The notes beneath the pieces are model-generated. The model ran no database searches. It was not told the origin of the DNA and saw only the letters and a program-made list of their open reading frames with translations. 64,000 nucleotides of DNA from Coprinus comatus (taxonomy: Eukaryota > Basidiomycota > Agaricomycetes > Agaricales > Agaricaceae), in the NCBI GenBank assembly GCA_034638255.1, contig JAWPGT010000075.1, positions 1-64,000 of the forward strand, given 5' to 3'. Positions within the stretch are counted from its first letter, which is position 1. Every line of letters begins with the position of its first letter. The position numbers were made by a program, and so were the translations under genes. Below are positions 21,396 through 33,347 of the stretch, one piece after another.

Positions 21396-22658
21396 TATGT
21401 TCATGCCAAAATCAAATGGGTTCAGATACATCATACATGCTCGCTGTTCACTCTCCTCCTACCCTGAATGGAGGATGCTTTGCTTGGAGAATGCTCGAAC
21501 ATTGGGATCCTTTATCTTTGAAGAAATACTTTGCAGATGGGGTGCTATCAAAGAAATCGTCATGGATAATGGTCCAGCTTTTGTACAGGCAGCAGAATAC
21601 CTCTCAACTCGTTATAAGATCAATCATATTCGCATTTCACCCTACAACTCTCGAGCAAACAGTCCTGTAGAAAGAAGACACTTTGACGTGAGGGAATCAT
21701 TAGTAAAGGCAGCAGGAGGAGATGAACGTCGTTGGACAATTGCAGCACCTTCCGTTTTCTGGGCAGAACAGATTTCTATTCAAAAATCAACTGGATATTC
21801 ACCCTACTACATAGCACATGGTCTCGAGCCTCTCCTCCCATTCGATCTCGCTGAGGCAACCTATCTTGCACCCTCTCTCACCAAACCACTCTCCACAACC
21901 GATCTCATCGCCACCCGAGCTGTCCAACTACAAAAGTGGCCCAAGGACCTCGATAGAGTGAAAGAACTTGTCCTCAAAGCATGATATGAATCTATCCAAC
22001 ATTTCAACAAGAAATTCGCATCCCTCATCCGAGATTTCAACTTCTCACCCGGCGCACTCGTCCTCGTTCGAAATTCACGATATAACAACGATGTTGGAGG
22101 AAAAGCAAAACCTAGATATTTTGGGCCAATGGTAGTACTCAAAAGGATGACAGGAGGATCTTACATTCTTGCAGAGCTTGATGGAGCAATTTCTAAACTA
22201 CGTTTCGCAGCATTCCGACTCATTCCTTATCATCCTCGAGACCTACAAGCTATTCCTGTCACCAAACTCACGGATGCTACACCAGAAGCACTCGAAGACT
22301 TCACATACGACGTTCAAACCCAAGATATCAACAGCGTGACAACAAATTCCCACTGCACACTGACCGGAGGTCAGTATTCAAAGCACCCAGGAGATGTGGA
22401 GACAGCAGATCACGTACTCAAGAAATCCACATTTCTCGAGTCTTTTCCCTCTCTGGCCTCCAGTTCCAAACTTACACAACCTCCAACAACGATTTCCATT
22501 TTCGACCACACTGGACCCTGACTCAACAACTCGGCCGTCACCACAACATCGGATGCTCCACATAGGCCAACGGTTCATTCCTTTCAGAAAAACTTCACCA
22601 GGAACAACGCGCTCGAAACTCAGGAGACAGGGTCTACATTTCAGTTTGGACAGCTTAG
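21396..22658 (+). pseudogene. Ty3/gypsy 3' fragment: integrase core and C-terminus
   Basis: The segment MFMPKSNGFRYIIHARCSL..EWRML, IVMDNGPAFVQAAEYLSTRY and ISPYNSRANSPVERRHFD is the gypsy integrase core with its D and E motifs. A TGA at 21982-21984 interrupts where arginine is expected. The frame then continues FNFSPGALVLVRNSRYN..KPRYFGPMVVLKR, the GPY/F-type C-terminal module. Another TGA lies at 22519-22521, and a frame change is needed to reach the C-terminal SGDRVYISVWTA and the stop at 22656-22658. It belongs with the protease fragment at 8600-9983; the reverse transcriptase and RNase H between them are gone. Confidence 0.8.
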
Positions 22659-23290
22659 CAGTAATAAAGGACACGAGGTCCGTTTCTTTCTTTTTCTTTT
22701 CCTTTCTTATTCTATTGTTTCTATTCCCTTTCATTTCTTTTCGGCGCTCTGCGCTTCGGTGGTTCAACACCACGTCTGTTCCTGAGCATTCAACTGCTCT
22801 TTTCCTAGCTAAAAATATTTTCTTTATTCATTTTTCCACATGTCCGAAACTTTAATCTATGAACACGTGTACTGCTTAATGAACATTTCTAGTTTTGTGC
22901 CATAAACACGGGCTTCGAAGCCCTTCCTCGTTATCCTACTCTCTAGTATAAATACTACGGACAATGTAGTAGAAAGACAGTGAATTTTACCCCCACTTTT
23001 CTGCTTATAACCACTCTCGAAACTTACTCGAAAATCGCTCAATTCTTGTTCAAATCTTCTCAAACTTTCGCTCACCACTCACAAACGTTCCCTTCTCGAA
23101 CCCTTCAACAGTAGTTTCGGACTCGAAGCTCTGACAGCTGACGGACGCAGCTGTACTCGCGTTTTTATATTGTTGTGAGACATTCATTTTCTCTTCAATA
23201 TTCTTATTGAAAAGAGATGTTCATATTTTCATTAAAAGCGTTACTGTCGAGCAACAGGCTTTGCCACTTTGTAATGGTACTATGATTCTT
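22659..23290 (+). mobile_element. Putative gypsy 3' tail and LTR-like region
   Basis: A pyrimidine-rich stretch (about 22683-22740) follows the pol stop. Further on a TATA-like AGTATAAATAC (about 22946) precedes a C/T-rich leader. This is the usual place for the 3' UTR and LTR of these gypsy elements, but neither edge nor a matching 5' copy could be identified. Confidence 0.35.
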
Positions 23291-24155
23291 CGATCTTATT
23301 TCGTACTCTCAATCTTATCCTTTATATCTTCAGTCAAACAAGCAAGTTCACCAAATTGTAAAATCAGAAGGCATGTTTGAAGCGGGAAGAGCATTGAATA
23401 TTTGCCTAGAGGGTTAGGAATTCGAATCAAAACTTCAATAAGGCTGGTCTCAATTTGGTTCTCACAAAGCTGCAAGGTCCTGCGAACAAGTTCTTTTTGT
23501 ATTTGAAGAATCGAAGGTGATGTCACGTCAACACGTCATTATCGCGTCATAGATCACCATCGCCATATTTATAGTGTATGCGTACCTGGTATGGTACATA
23601 TGTAAACCGAAAGTGTTAACATAATATTGTGTATAATCTCGTGTTTATGTTTTGTATAAATTCTTTAAATACAGAAAATCTCAGAAAACAAGAATATATT
23701 CATAGAAACGCACAAATCAAGATGGAGGACATCAAAAGTAAAGCTAGGCACAAAAACAACAACAAGAAAACGAGTAATGGTAACAGAAAAACAAATCAGC
23801 ACAACACAGAAAAACAGAAATGAACGAGAACATATTGTAATGATACATAAAATGAGATTGTAGACATGAACGGTTTACAATGAATAAATGTCTCCGTGTG
23901 TGTATAAATAGTGGACGTCCATACGATTCTACTTATGGTATTTTTCTTGTATTTTTTATCATCCCACATTGGTAAAGGAAAGCGAAATCTTTGAAGAGGC
24001 GGATAATTGGTATGAAATTCAACGTGGTATATTTTTTTAGTTTGTGAAGTCCGTGAGTGTCATAAAGTGTCGTCATCAGGGATGTTTCTGCTAAGTATAT
24101 CTCAGTGACGTAGGCGGGGCGTGTCTTGCTGCAGTTGAGGCAGCGATGGGTGTGT
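23291..24155. other. Intergenic region between the retroelement complex and the DUF6593 cluster
   Basis: AT-rich sequence with only short, uncharacteristic open frames. The part next to 24155 is the 3' flank of a minus-strand gene. I see no RNA gene or repeat. Confidence 0.4.
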
Positions 24156-25485
24156 TCAATGTTCAGCTTTGGATGGCTCGGCATGAAAAGGAGCAGGGGG
24201 TTGGGATGTAGGAACAGGGGCTCGAGAGGGTGTAGTAGCGGGGGTAAAGATGGGAGAAGTTATTGTCACGGGTAACGCACGGGGTTTGGTTGTGTCTCCA
24301 AGCCACATACGAAAGTAACCTACAAAAGTGACAACAACCATATCCTCAAGGTTAAGACCACTAGGCATGATCTCTAGGAATGCCTTCCGACTTCTCGATA
24401 TGATACCCAGTTTTGCTGGCCTATATCGTGCAATAGGTGTTGGCACAGGAGATATATTGTGCACGAGGAACGGGCAGTTTGCCAACGTCATCCATTTGTA
24501 CGGACGATTGTCTGGTCCTTTGAATTCCCATACACTGCAGTAAACAGTTTAATATACCCTATACAACTTATATGGAACTTTCTACTTACGGATTAGGAAT
24601 AAGTTCCTTTTCTTCATCAGATTGCTCTTTTTGTCGGGTTTCTGTCATAGGATTTGATTTATCAACGAAATCCTGAAAGGCTGTGAGCACCGTATTTGCA
24701 TCACTCAGACCATTTCTACCGTAAGGTAAACTTTGTTGTGAACCGTCACAACCTGATGCATTCGCGGAAGATGATGACGGAGTCCGGCTCCTATAGCGCG
24801 CGGGGGCGGATATTTCCATACCAGTATGACAGAGTTGTACCCTGGTACCGATATGATCACCACAGTACTCAATCCTTCCGACTTCAGTTTCAACATTACC
24901 ACGGCTATAATGGGGCCGCTCTAACCGATGTACGCTTGTAACTGGCCCGGAATTAGCGCAAGTGGGCCTAACTGATGTCTGCAAAGATGCAGGCTGATGG
25001 GGGGCGTGGGGAGAGGAACGTGGAACAGACGAGTCTCGATGATGATGTGTGCTAGAACTCGAGTGGGTTCGGCTAACGGGAACGGTTGATCGGGCGCCAG
25101 CAGTTGTGGTTTGATGGTGCGGCCGTGCGGGTACGCATCTACTAGCCGACACGCTAACAAGTGAGTTTCGCAGGGCTCGTGCGGGTAATGGTGGTGATGG
25201 AGGTGATTTCGTGGGCGTAAACTCGGTGGAAGATATTAGGGTGGTTGATGTCGAAGAGTTGGAGGCAGAGGTAACTCCAGAAACAGCAGAGAAGTTGGAG
25301 GATGAAGAGGAAGAGGATGAATTTGAGTCTGGAGAGTCGAGACGAGGATGAAGTTTAAACGATAATGGGGAAGATGAAGAGGATACATTATCCTTTGTCA
25401 GAGTATAAATTGAATAAACAGGTTCACCGTCTGCTGTAGCGAGCAACGTCTCGAAGGGATCGTTATGAATGAGGCACAGTTGCAT
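24156..25485 (-). CDS. DUF6593-type protein with long serine/proline-rich insert
   Basis: Exons 25485-24590 and 24534-24156 (55-bp intron) give 424 residues. The start is the first ATG, MQLCLIHNDPFETLLATADGEPVYSIYT, which fits the family's opening (M-x-L-x-L..D-x-F-x-T-x-L..G-x-x-x-Y-x-I-x-T). Residues about 40-250 form a low-complexity S/T/P-rich insert. The C-terminal part, split by the intron, holds GPDNRPYKWM, ARYRPAKLG, LEIMPSGLNLEDMVVVTFV, matching the DGxxYxW, ARxxR and LxI..LxDxIVxTF pattern of this domain. The domain is common in Agaricomycetes and has no known function. It is the only cluster member with two exons and the longest. Confidence 0.75.
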
Positions 25486-27852
25486 GAGAGTGTAAAGTGA
25501 AGGGACAAGGTATTCCTCCACTTCCAGTGATCGCCATTTATTACGTAATCAATAACGCTGTTGATGTCCTAGTAGATGGATATTCCTAACAGGCGCACCA
25601 AATCCTTTTTTAACAACAAAGGATTCCGAGAGACAGAGGTTTAGCCACGGTAGTTGGAATAAATTAAGTCAGACCTTGTTATCATTCGACCTCAATCAAC
25701 ATACCCTCAGTCTATTTTTGTTTTACCAACACCCATACCAAACTCTCAGGGATATTCCGCGGAGTTGTGTTATGGTTGATTCCCGTTAATGCTAGAGTTA
25801 TTCTTTTTGAGGGTCTGTTCAACTGTAGAAGATTTCAGCGTCGAATCTATCTACATGTGGAAAAAGTTATCGGTATTGATTTCGAGTAACACTAACAGCT
25901 CACATGAAAGTTGCCATAGATGCCCTTGAGAAATGTTGATAATCTCACAAGATTTGATATGGGGACCATGTTGAATCATGAAAACTTACCCCCTTCAATA
26001 AATCCAGACTATAAAACTTTAAAACACCTTCTTGGTAGTCCATCACCATCAGCTTCGTTGATCGCACGTAGTTACAATATCCGGATCATTGATCCAAAGA
26101 AAAGTTGTTACTTTCGAGCTGTTGTTGTGCTCGCTGAGTATATGAGATGACTAATATCTCCTGGAAAAACTTCTGGACGTTCGTCGACGAATAGTGTTAA
26201 CTTGGAAGCAACCCCCTGCCCTCTACGAAGGATGGCGAATGTCGTTTGCGAGAAAAGGACCGAAGTAATCAACTTCCTTGTCGTGGTGGAACATGGACGT
26301 TATTGAAATGGGGGGCAACGCTTGAGAGGTGAGGCCATTGATTATCATTAGGGTCGTTGGGTTTAATTTTGTTATTAACCATGGAAGTGGCGTGCCCCTT
26401 CCAGGCTTCCAATTGGGTCAAGAACTTGTCGTATGTGCTATCAAGGATGTCGAAGAACAAGGAAGGGAAATACGATTTGGTTATGCGAATCAAAGGAACA
26501 TTAGGAAGAAAGCTAGAACAGGTCAAACGGTAGTGTCCGTTGCTTCTTCATTCAGAACCCAGACTTGAGGTAAATTTTTGGGTTTCTATACTTAGGGGGG
26601 TACTTCAAAAATGGAGACACCGAGAAATATACACGGAAAGTGGAGGGGAGTTAACCTCTACATAGGTCCGTAGTCCCTTGCCTTACGACACGATATTATA
26701 AAAACTGTGCATAAACTCAGCTTGTCAAAGAAACTTGAAGAAGACCTAAGGAAGACTTCGAAATATATTAAGTACTGTAGGGTGACTTCGAATGATGTCC
26801 GTATCGGATAGTATGGGGATGTTGAGGGTATTCTTAGAACTTACCGGCGGTATGGAAAACATCAAACCAAGTCTTCATTCATCTTATCGATCAAGAGATA
26901 ACATGATGAGTACCTGTACAAAGAACCGGAGTTATGATGCCTATTACCGCCAGTATTTCGAAGTCCTACGTTGTATGCACAGAGCCTGAATCGTGGCACA
27001 CAGCAATGGATACCGGCATGACCTCTTGGCACATTAACACGCCATACACACGAGTACACACAAAGAATTGGGAACCATTAGCTAGTACCCAACCAAAGGC
27101 TCGAGCAATTTCGGAACATTGGTGGAAATTCTTTCTTCCCGGTGTCGATTAGAAAGTAGAAAATAGCCATATGGGTGTGAGATAAGGTTATATAGCTGGA
27201 GCTGAAGCGACCCCACAAAGAATATCGCTTCTGGCGTAGCATGCAGAACAACAATACGAAGATAAATGACTTTCACAAAGACGAAGGTTATTATTGGCAT
27301 GTGCAAGAAATATCAGTAATAGGATGAGTGTTAGCCACTGATCTTTCTTGAAATCTTGCAAGAGCCCAAATGTGTCGAATGCCGCGCGCAATAGTCACAT
27401 ATGTGCGAGAAGCAGGAGTCAAATCACCTGGAAAAAAAAAATGCTGACAAATCATCCCCTAATTGTCAATGTTGTTCTTTTATTCTCCGCAACTACCAAG
27501 GGAACCGTTTACGAGCTTGCCTCCCATAACTCCATAAAGAACATGGCCCTCGAGAGTTAAAAACCTCTAGTGTCTATTGTCTGTATGCCACTGAACAAAA
27601 AGGTGTTGTTTATTATATTCCGGGACAAGAGAAACGGTTGTCAGCTTATCACCCAAGGCTGTGTGGAAAAATCCAATTCGAAAAGTGGTCTCATAGTTGT
27701 CCTCTTATCAGGAGACTATAAAATGCTGGCCTCATCGCCTCCCATGTTGATTCATACCTCGAAGACAGGCCTGAGGCCCTCGGATATACCGATTTCATTC
27801 CCCTTCATTATTCGTTGAAACGACCACGTAGAGAAAGCAAAGTTCGCAAGTT
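25486..27852. other. 2.4-kb region without recognisable genes
   Basis: Several open frames of 65-85 codons occur (for example 25920-26150, 26329-26568, 26934-27152 and 27570-27818). None shows a known motif, and no splice pattern links them convincingly. The region may hold decayed genes. I see no terminal repeats or tandem arrays. Confidence 0.4.
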
Positions 27853-28623
27853 ATGCATCTCAACCTCTCAACAACTTCTGCTGTAAACAGCACATACTCC
27901 AACGATTCTGGTCAAGTCTGCTATAAAGTTGATACCCCCTCCACCTCTATTAGTGATGCAAGAAGGATAATTATACGAAGAGCCGTGGAAACCAAAGATG
28001 GAATTTGGCTTGGAGAGAAGGAGAAAGACGCACACGACGAGCTCAGGAATGAACATCTCATTGATTTTGTTCTTACAAGAAGCTCATCACCTAATTCCAC
28101 TTTGAGCGGAGATACTATTGTTGAATCTGGACGTCATCAAGGTTACCTTGCCCATCTCGCTCAGATTGAGTATGGAACTATGAATTCATCCCGTATCCTT
28201 CATGCTGGAAATGAAATGCGTGGTGGCGAACTTTTTAAATCGACAGGATGGTCGTGGTATGGATTGGGAAGGTACGAGCGACTTTTCGTCTTTATAACCA
28301 GGATATGTCAAACATGTTTCCAGGCACAAAGTTTTCCGTGCGTCAGATGGCTGCGAATATCGTTGGGTAATTAACTCAAAGAACCCGAAGGTAAGAATGT
28401 TATCGTTGATAATTCAACTTAATACTAAAACATAAACTTCATCCAGCTGGTATCAAACGATAGTTCTAAATCTGTTATTGCACGATTTCATCGGGCAAAG
28501 ACCGGACTTCTCTCATCTCGCGTCATCCGCCCCGCATCCTTGGAGATCTCTCCAGAGGGTGAACACATCATGGACGAGATCCTTATAACTTTCGTTTATC
28601 TTAGGGATGCTGAGGAAAGATAA
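27853..28623 (+). CDS. DUF6593-type protein, 220 aa
   Basis: Exons 27853-28271, 28324-28390 (67 nt) and 28447-28623 join in frame. The N-terminus MHLNLSTTSAVNSTYSNDSGQVCYKVDT matches the family. The middle holds an aromatic strand (TGWSWYGLGR) leading into KVFRASDGCEYRWVI across intron 1. The last exon carries VIARFHRAK, then LEISPEGEHIMDEILITFVYLRDAEER, the conserved C-terminal strand pair. The structure is one compact beta-rich domain without signal peptide or membrane segment, so a cytosolic location is likely. Function unknown. It is followed in the same direction by three related genes. Confidence 0.8.
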
Positions 28624-28926
28624 ACTTATTCACCTTGGTTCTTTCCAATCCCACCTATTTCACGTACTGTATCACTATTCCCCCCTAGATGTTGGTCACC
28701 CTGGCTTCAACTACTGTACATTAACTGGTCCATTTTTGTATCAATAAACCCTCCTACACTTTTCTCTCATAGTGTATAGCACAGCCTTCGATTCCGCAGT
28801 TCATCCTGACAACCTCTTGTCTAGTGGTTACCATCTCTCCAGGAACAATGCGGATATCTAATTCAATACCCTGACTGACCTCACGCCATGCGAAGACTTT
28901 GTGGTGATGTTTAACAACGCTAGTAC

Positions 28927-28933
28927 TTAAATA
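28927..28933 (+). promoter_or_regulatory. TATA-like box of the 28972 gene
   Basis: TTAAATA lies 45 bp before the ATG. The paralogue at 30471 has TTAAATA at 30426-30432, also 45 bp before its ATG, within a longer stretch of promoter similarity (shared CTCACGCCATGCGAA near 28880 and 30390). The promoter was duplicated along with the gene. Confidence 0.5.
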
Positions 28934-28971
28934 TCCCACTAACCTATTAATCAAACCCTGCAAACAACACC

Positions 28972-29868
28972 ATGCGTTTAATCCTCTCTACCATACATCC
29001 GCGAAATAGTAGTTACATTACAGAGACTGGAAAAGTTTTATACAAGGTCAACAAACCATTGACCTACTTCAATACCAAGGTTGCCACCATGAGAAAAGCT
29101 GTTAACACAGTTGATGGTGTATGGGACGGCAGTTATGAAACTAGTACCACGGCAAAACGAGTTCAAAGTCCACATTCAACTTCAAGTAGCAACAATCAGG
29201 AGGAACCAAGACTCGCAATGGACAACAATGATCGACAATCAGTGGATCAAAATTTCGCTCCAAATTCAGATGATGAAGAGCCTAGAAGTTCACCCTCAGC
29301 GTATGATGAAGGACATTTTGCGTTTTATGCTCAAGTCGAATTTCATACCTTCCAATCGACACGATTTAGGTATAATGGGTTAGATGTATCTGCGAAAGAT
29401 TTCTTCCGAAAGGAAAGTTGGTCCTGGTTTGGAAGGTAAGATTTTTCATAACTCTGTTTGATACTACAGTGAAGGAAACGAGCAATACTTATCGTCCAAC
29501 TTGTCTAGAGGTCGAGTGTTTCAAGCATCTGATGGAAAGGAATATCGTTGGGATTTGCGAGCGGGACATCTTGAGGTATGAACTTGTTTGTTTGCACACG
29601 AGTATTCAAATTTTACTACATTCTCGTTTACTAGATGGTCATTAATGACGGAAGTAAGAGACGAATGGCCAAGTTTAGAGAAAAGCGACATGGCTTGGGG
29701 CCTTTACGCAAAAGAAGACCAGCTTCTTTGGAAGTTGATGATAGTTGTGAACCCATTTTGGATGAAATAGTCATGACTTTTCTCTATTGCGAGAAATTAA
29801 GGAAGGATAGAGAGAGAGAATCTAGGCAGTGGTGGTGGTGGGTAGAATATAAGGAAAGATTATTGTAA
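28972..29868 (+). CDS. DUF6593-type protein, 254 aa
   Basis: Exons 28972-29435 (464 nt), 29509-29575 (67 nt) and 29635-29868 join in frame. It starts MRLILSTIHPRNSSYITETGKVLYKVNKP. Residues about 60-105 are an acidic, low-complexity loop. HFAFYAQVEFHTFQSTRFRYNG and ESWSWFGRG precede RVFQASDGKEYRWDLR. The last exon has RRMAKFREKRHG, LEVDDSCEPILDEIVMTFLYCEKLRK and a tryptophan-rich tail. The next gene (30471) is very similar in sequence and has identical lengths for exons 1 and 2, so this is a recent tandem duplication. Confidence 0.8.
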
Positions 29869-30425
29869 TATCTATATATATATAAATAATATACATGGTA
29901 ATCAGTACGACAAAACTACTTTTTGTTGGAAAAATAGGACAATACTTTTAAATTGTTTCCTCTGTAGAGTATCATCTGCCCATTCCCTCACTTTCTCCAC
30001 AACTGCAGCTCCTTTCTCATGATCTCATCCAACTTCTTTTATTCTTCGGCATATTTAGGGGCAGACTTCAATGTTTCAACAACATACTGCTCGTTGATCG
30101 TGAAGTTGCTTCATGATCTACTAACCAACGCTCATCGGATGAGATTGACTCTTTTCTTGCTAATTTCGTACTGAGCTCAAATTTCCGAGTGCTTAGAGTG
30201 CTCGGCTGCCATGGTATTAAATTTATGAGGTGAAATATTTACAATTGTTACTATGTTCTAAAAATAAGGGGTTTCATGGTTACATGGGGTTCTGCTATGC
30301 ACCACAAATGGAGATATGCCGATTCCGCAGTTCATCGTGTCAAGTGATTACCATGTCTAACTTAGTACGCTGGCTAATCTCACGCCATGCGAAAACCGAA
30401 AGGCGATGTCAAACACTCTACTGCC
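29869..30425. other. Spacer between two tandem DUF6593-type paralogues
   Basis: AT-rich, non-coding. The distal 120 bp resemble the promoter of the preceding paralogue (see the TATA-like boxes). No other element is visible. Confidence 0.4.
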
Positions 30426-30470
30426 TTAAATATCCCGCTAGCCCACTGATCAAGCTTCTCAAACGATACC

Positions 30471-33347
30471 ATGCGTTTAATCCTCTCAACAAGACATCCA
30501 CGAAACAGTATTTACACTACAGAAACCGGAAAACCTCTATACAAGGTCGACAAACCATTGACCTTCTTCCGTACCGAGGTTGCCACCATGAGAAAAGCTG
30601 TTAACACAGTTGATGGTGTATGGGACGGCAGTTACACTACTGGTATCACAACAAAGCGAGCTACGAGTCCAAATTCAACTTCAAGTAGCAATAATCAGAA
30701 GGAACCAAGACTCGTAATGGATGATAATGATCGACATTCGGTGGATCAAAATTTCGCTCTAGATTCAGATGATGATGAGCCCGGTAGTTCATCCCCAGCG
30801 GATGATGAAGGACATTTTGCGTTTTACGCTCAAGTTGAATTTCATTCCTTCCAATCGACACGATTTAGGTATAATGGATTGGATGTATCTGCGAAGGATT
30901 TCTTCCGAAAGGAAGGTTGGTCCTGGTTTGGAAGGTAAGAATTATCACATCTCTGTTTGATATTATAATGAAGGATACTCATCAGCCAATTTATTTAGAG
31001 GCCGAGTGTTTCGAGCATCTGATGGAAAGGAATATCGCTGGGATTTACGAGCGGGACATCTTGAGGTATGAACTCGTTTCTTTGCACAAGTGTTCATCTT
31101 TTGATATATTCTGGTTGATTACATCAGGAAATTGCACATTTGCTTGGGTCTACCTTACTAGGGTTGCTTAGACTACTTGTTGTACTTGTACATCCTTGGT
31201 GAAAAATGTCCCAAGGTACTCTGAGGAGCTTTTTAGTTCCAAGTTAGGTCAAGGATAGAACCAAGTAAATCCTCAAGCTTTACTTGCTCACGAAAAATGT
31301 TAAACTTTAGTTTACATTATTAACACTATTTGTTTTTGTTCTGATCAATGATTATTGATCATCACATATGTTTTGAAACTTTTGATGTTATCAAATTTGG
31401 ACTTTGCAAAAAAAGCGGATGAGTGTGACATCCTACTCTCCTTGTCACACATCACTCACTCCACGTCACATCCCAATGGCAACAATCTCACGAGATCATA
31501 ATACCTCTGCCACATCATTACATCCCTATTCACTCAATTCCTAACAAAATCTCACGTTTTTAGGCTCTCTAGAATCGTCTCACCGTTTTGCTTCGAATGA
31601 CGGCGGTTACGCGTCGCGTGGTTTAGTACTTGTACTATAACAGCCACTTTATTGAACAAGGTAAGCATACAATGTTTTTGGTCTGTTGTACTCATTTCAT
31701 CACGCTTTGGCACGCGTCTTGGCTCTTTGGAACCGGCTCTTTTTTCCGCTTCGAACAAGCTTAGCCACACGTGCTATGGTCTAATTCTCATGGTATGGCA
31801 TGAATAATATTGGTATGTCATCACTCTGTAGTATCCTGAGGCTGTCTCACTCATTTCTTCACATAGAGACATTTACCTAGGCTCGTTTAGACCATTCGTA
31901 ACTCCTCCATGACTGACCGAAGTTGATTGCGCTGTGGGGAAGGATTGGAGGTGTAGTGAGCAATACTCTGGTACTAGGTCCCAGGTGAGTCACTCTAACT
32001 AAATATGTAATATTTCGCTTGATACATGTTTAATCCTTATGATTTTAGGCTCATTACAACCGTCTTGACGACGCCGTCCGAACAGTGCCATCCGCACTCC
32101 GCACTACCCAAAACTCCGGTGCCGACACACTCCTCTCTGGTGAGTTACCATATATGTTCCTCCCCAACTAAATATTTAATATGTCACTCAATATCTATGC
32201 ACACTCCTTTTGTATCTAGGCTCATTAAAATCACCTAAATGACGCCGTTCGAACGATACCATTTACACTGCACACTGTCCAAAACCCCTGTGCCGACATG
32301 CACATCTCTGGTAAGTTACCACATATGTTCCTCCCCAACGAAAAATAACTGATATATCATTCAATATCTGTGCACTCCTCCTGTACTTAGGTTCGTTAAA
32401 ACCGTCTAAATGGCGTTGTTACAACGATACTATCCGCACCACGTACCCCTCAAAACTCATGTACCGACATGCAGATCTTTGGTAAGTTACTATATATATA
32501 TTACTCTCCAACTAAATAACTAATAACTCGCCCATTTCTTATCCAATCCTTTTGTGTTTAGGCTCGTTATAACCACATTAACCGCCCCTTTCCAACGCTG
32601 GTACTCGCACGCCGTACGGTCGAGTATCGTGCTTCGTGTGATGTGATCTTTGTAACACATCATCCAAGGTTCGCTTTTTCTCTCCATTTTATGTTAATAA
32701 TTATTATTTCACTATTACAGTCTCTATGCTGATACAAAGGTATAAGAATGTATTAATACTGTAGACTAAGTTAGTATATCACATGTATTATTACAACTTC
32801 AATGATATTTTTTTTATTGTCCTTATTCCCTTACTTGGTGTGACCTTGAGAGTACTTGAATTATCCCGAAAATGCAAATAAAATCCTGTAAAATATAATT
32901 ACAAGGTAGAAAAGTAACTTTTATGTGCTGTCCAAGTACGTTCAAAGCTATTCAAGTACACCCAAGTTAGAGGGACCTACTTGGAGCTCCTTGGGACAAA
33001 TTTTCCAAGGAACTCCAAGGATAATTTTACTCTTCTTTGAATTCTATTGGGGTGTACTTGGAGCTCCTTGGATGCCTTTCTAAGTAACTTCAAGTACCTC
33101 CAAGGACATGCGCGAAATCCTGATGTAGATGATCATTAATGATGGAAGTAAGAGACGAATGGCCAAGTTTAGAGAAAAGCGACATGGTTTAGGGCCTTTA
33201 CTCAAAGGAAGACCAGCCTCTTTGGAAGTTGATGATAGTTGTGAGCCTATTTTAGATGAAATAGTTATGACTTTTCTCTACTGTGAGAAATTAAGGAAGG
33301 ATAGAGAGAGGGAATCTAGGCAAAGCGGCGGGGGTGGTGGGGGTTAG
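30471..33347 (+). CDS. DUF6593-type protein, 249 aa, with a transposon in intron 2
   Basis: Exons 30471-30934 (464 nt), 30999-31065 (67 nt) and 33129-33347 join in frame. Apart from intron 2 and the C-terminal tail, the structure equals that of the 28972 gene. The last exon starts MIINDGSKRRMAKFREKRHG and ends in a glycine-rich tail (SGGGGGG) instead of the tryptophan-rich one. Intron 2 runs 31066-33128 (2,063 nt) because the 2,004-bp TIR element inserted at the TA of the original acceptor. The downstream TSD copy still supplies TAG right before exon 3. The donor GTATGA is unchanged. The gene may therefore still splice, unless internal splice signals in the element are used. Confidence 0.75.
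31122..33125 (+). mobile_element. 2.0-kb non-autonomous TIR element, copy 2 (inside an intron)
   Basis: It runs CATCAGGA..TCCTGATG with TSD TA (31120-31121 and 33126-33127). It is 7 bp longer than copy 1, fully explained by three indels (+3 in the left subterminal region, +2 and +2 in the array). The left end reads AAATTGCACATT where copy 1 has AAATCGCGCATT, two CpG-to-TpG/CpA changes. It carries the tandem array in the same orientation as the host gene. A 72-codon open frame on the minus strand (31770-31552) is identical in both copies but overlaps the array and has no recognisable motif. Confidence 0.85.
31564..32680 (+). repeat. Tandem array of about 171-bp units with splice-site-like borders
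   Basis: Units start at 32049, 32220, 32391 and 32562, a spacing of exactly 171 bp in this copy. More diverged units start at 31564 and 31881. Each unit begins with TAG before G(C/T)TC(A/G)TT. A 91-nt segment follows, then GTAAGT or GTGAGT and an 80-nt AT-rich segment ending in a pyrimidine tract plus TAG. The borders thus look like 91-nt exons and 80-nt introns. Donor-like sites are at 31661 (GTAAGC), 31985, 32140, 32311 and 32482. Copy 1 (13060-14190) has the same array with two units 2 bp shorter. The 32049-32139 segment is open in one frame (AHYNRLDDAVRTVPSALRT..), while the others carry stops in the aligned frame. Confidence 0.8.

Noticed and set aside
22394..22855. 153-codon frame at the gypsy 3' end
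   Set aside because: It runs through a T-rich non-coding tail in a different frame from pol; the pol C-terminus ends at 22658.
26269..27152. Several 65-85 codon frames on both strands
   Set aside because: No motif, no consistent splice model and no similarity to other genes in the window could be seen.
31564..32680. Reading the 171-bp array as a conserved protein-coding multi-exon gene
   Set aside because: Only one 91-nt segment is open in the aligned frame; 91 is not a multiple of three and the other units carry stops, so coding is not supported even though splice signals are conserved.
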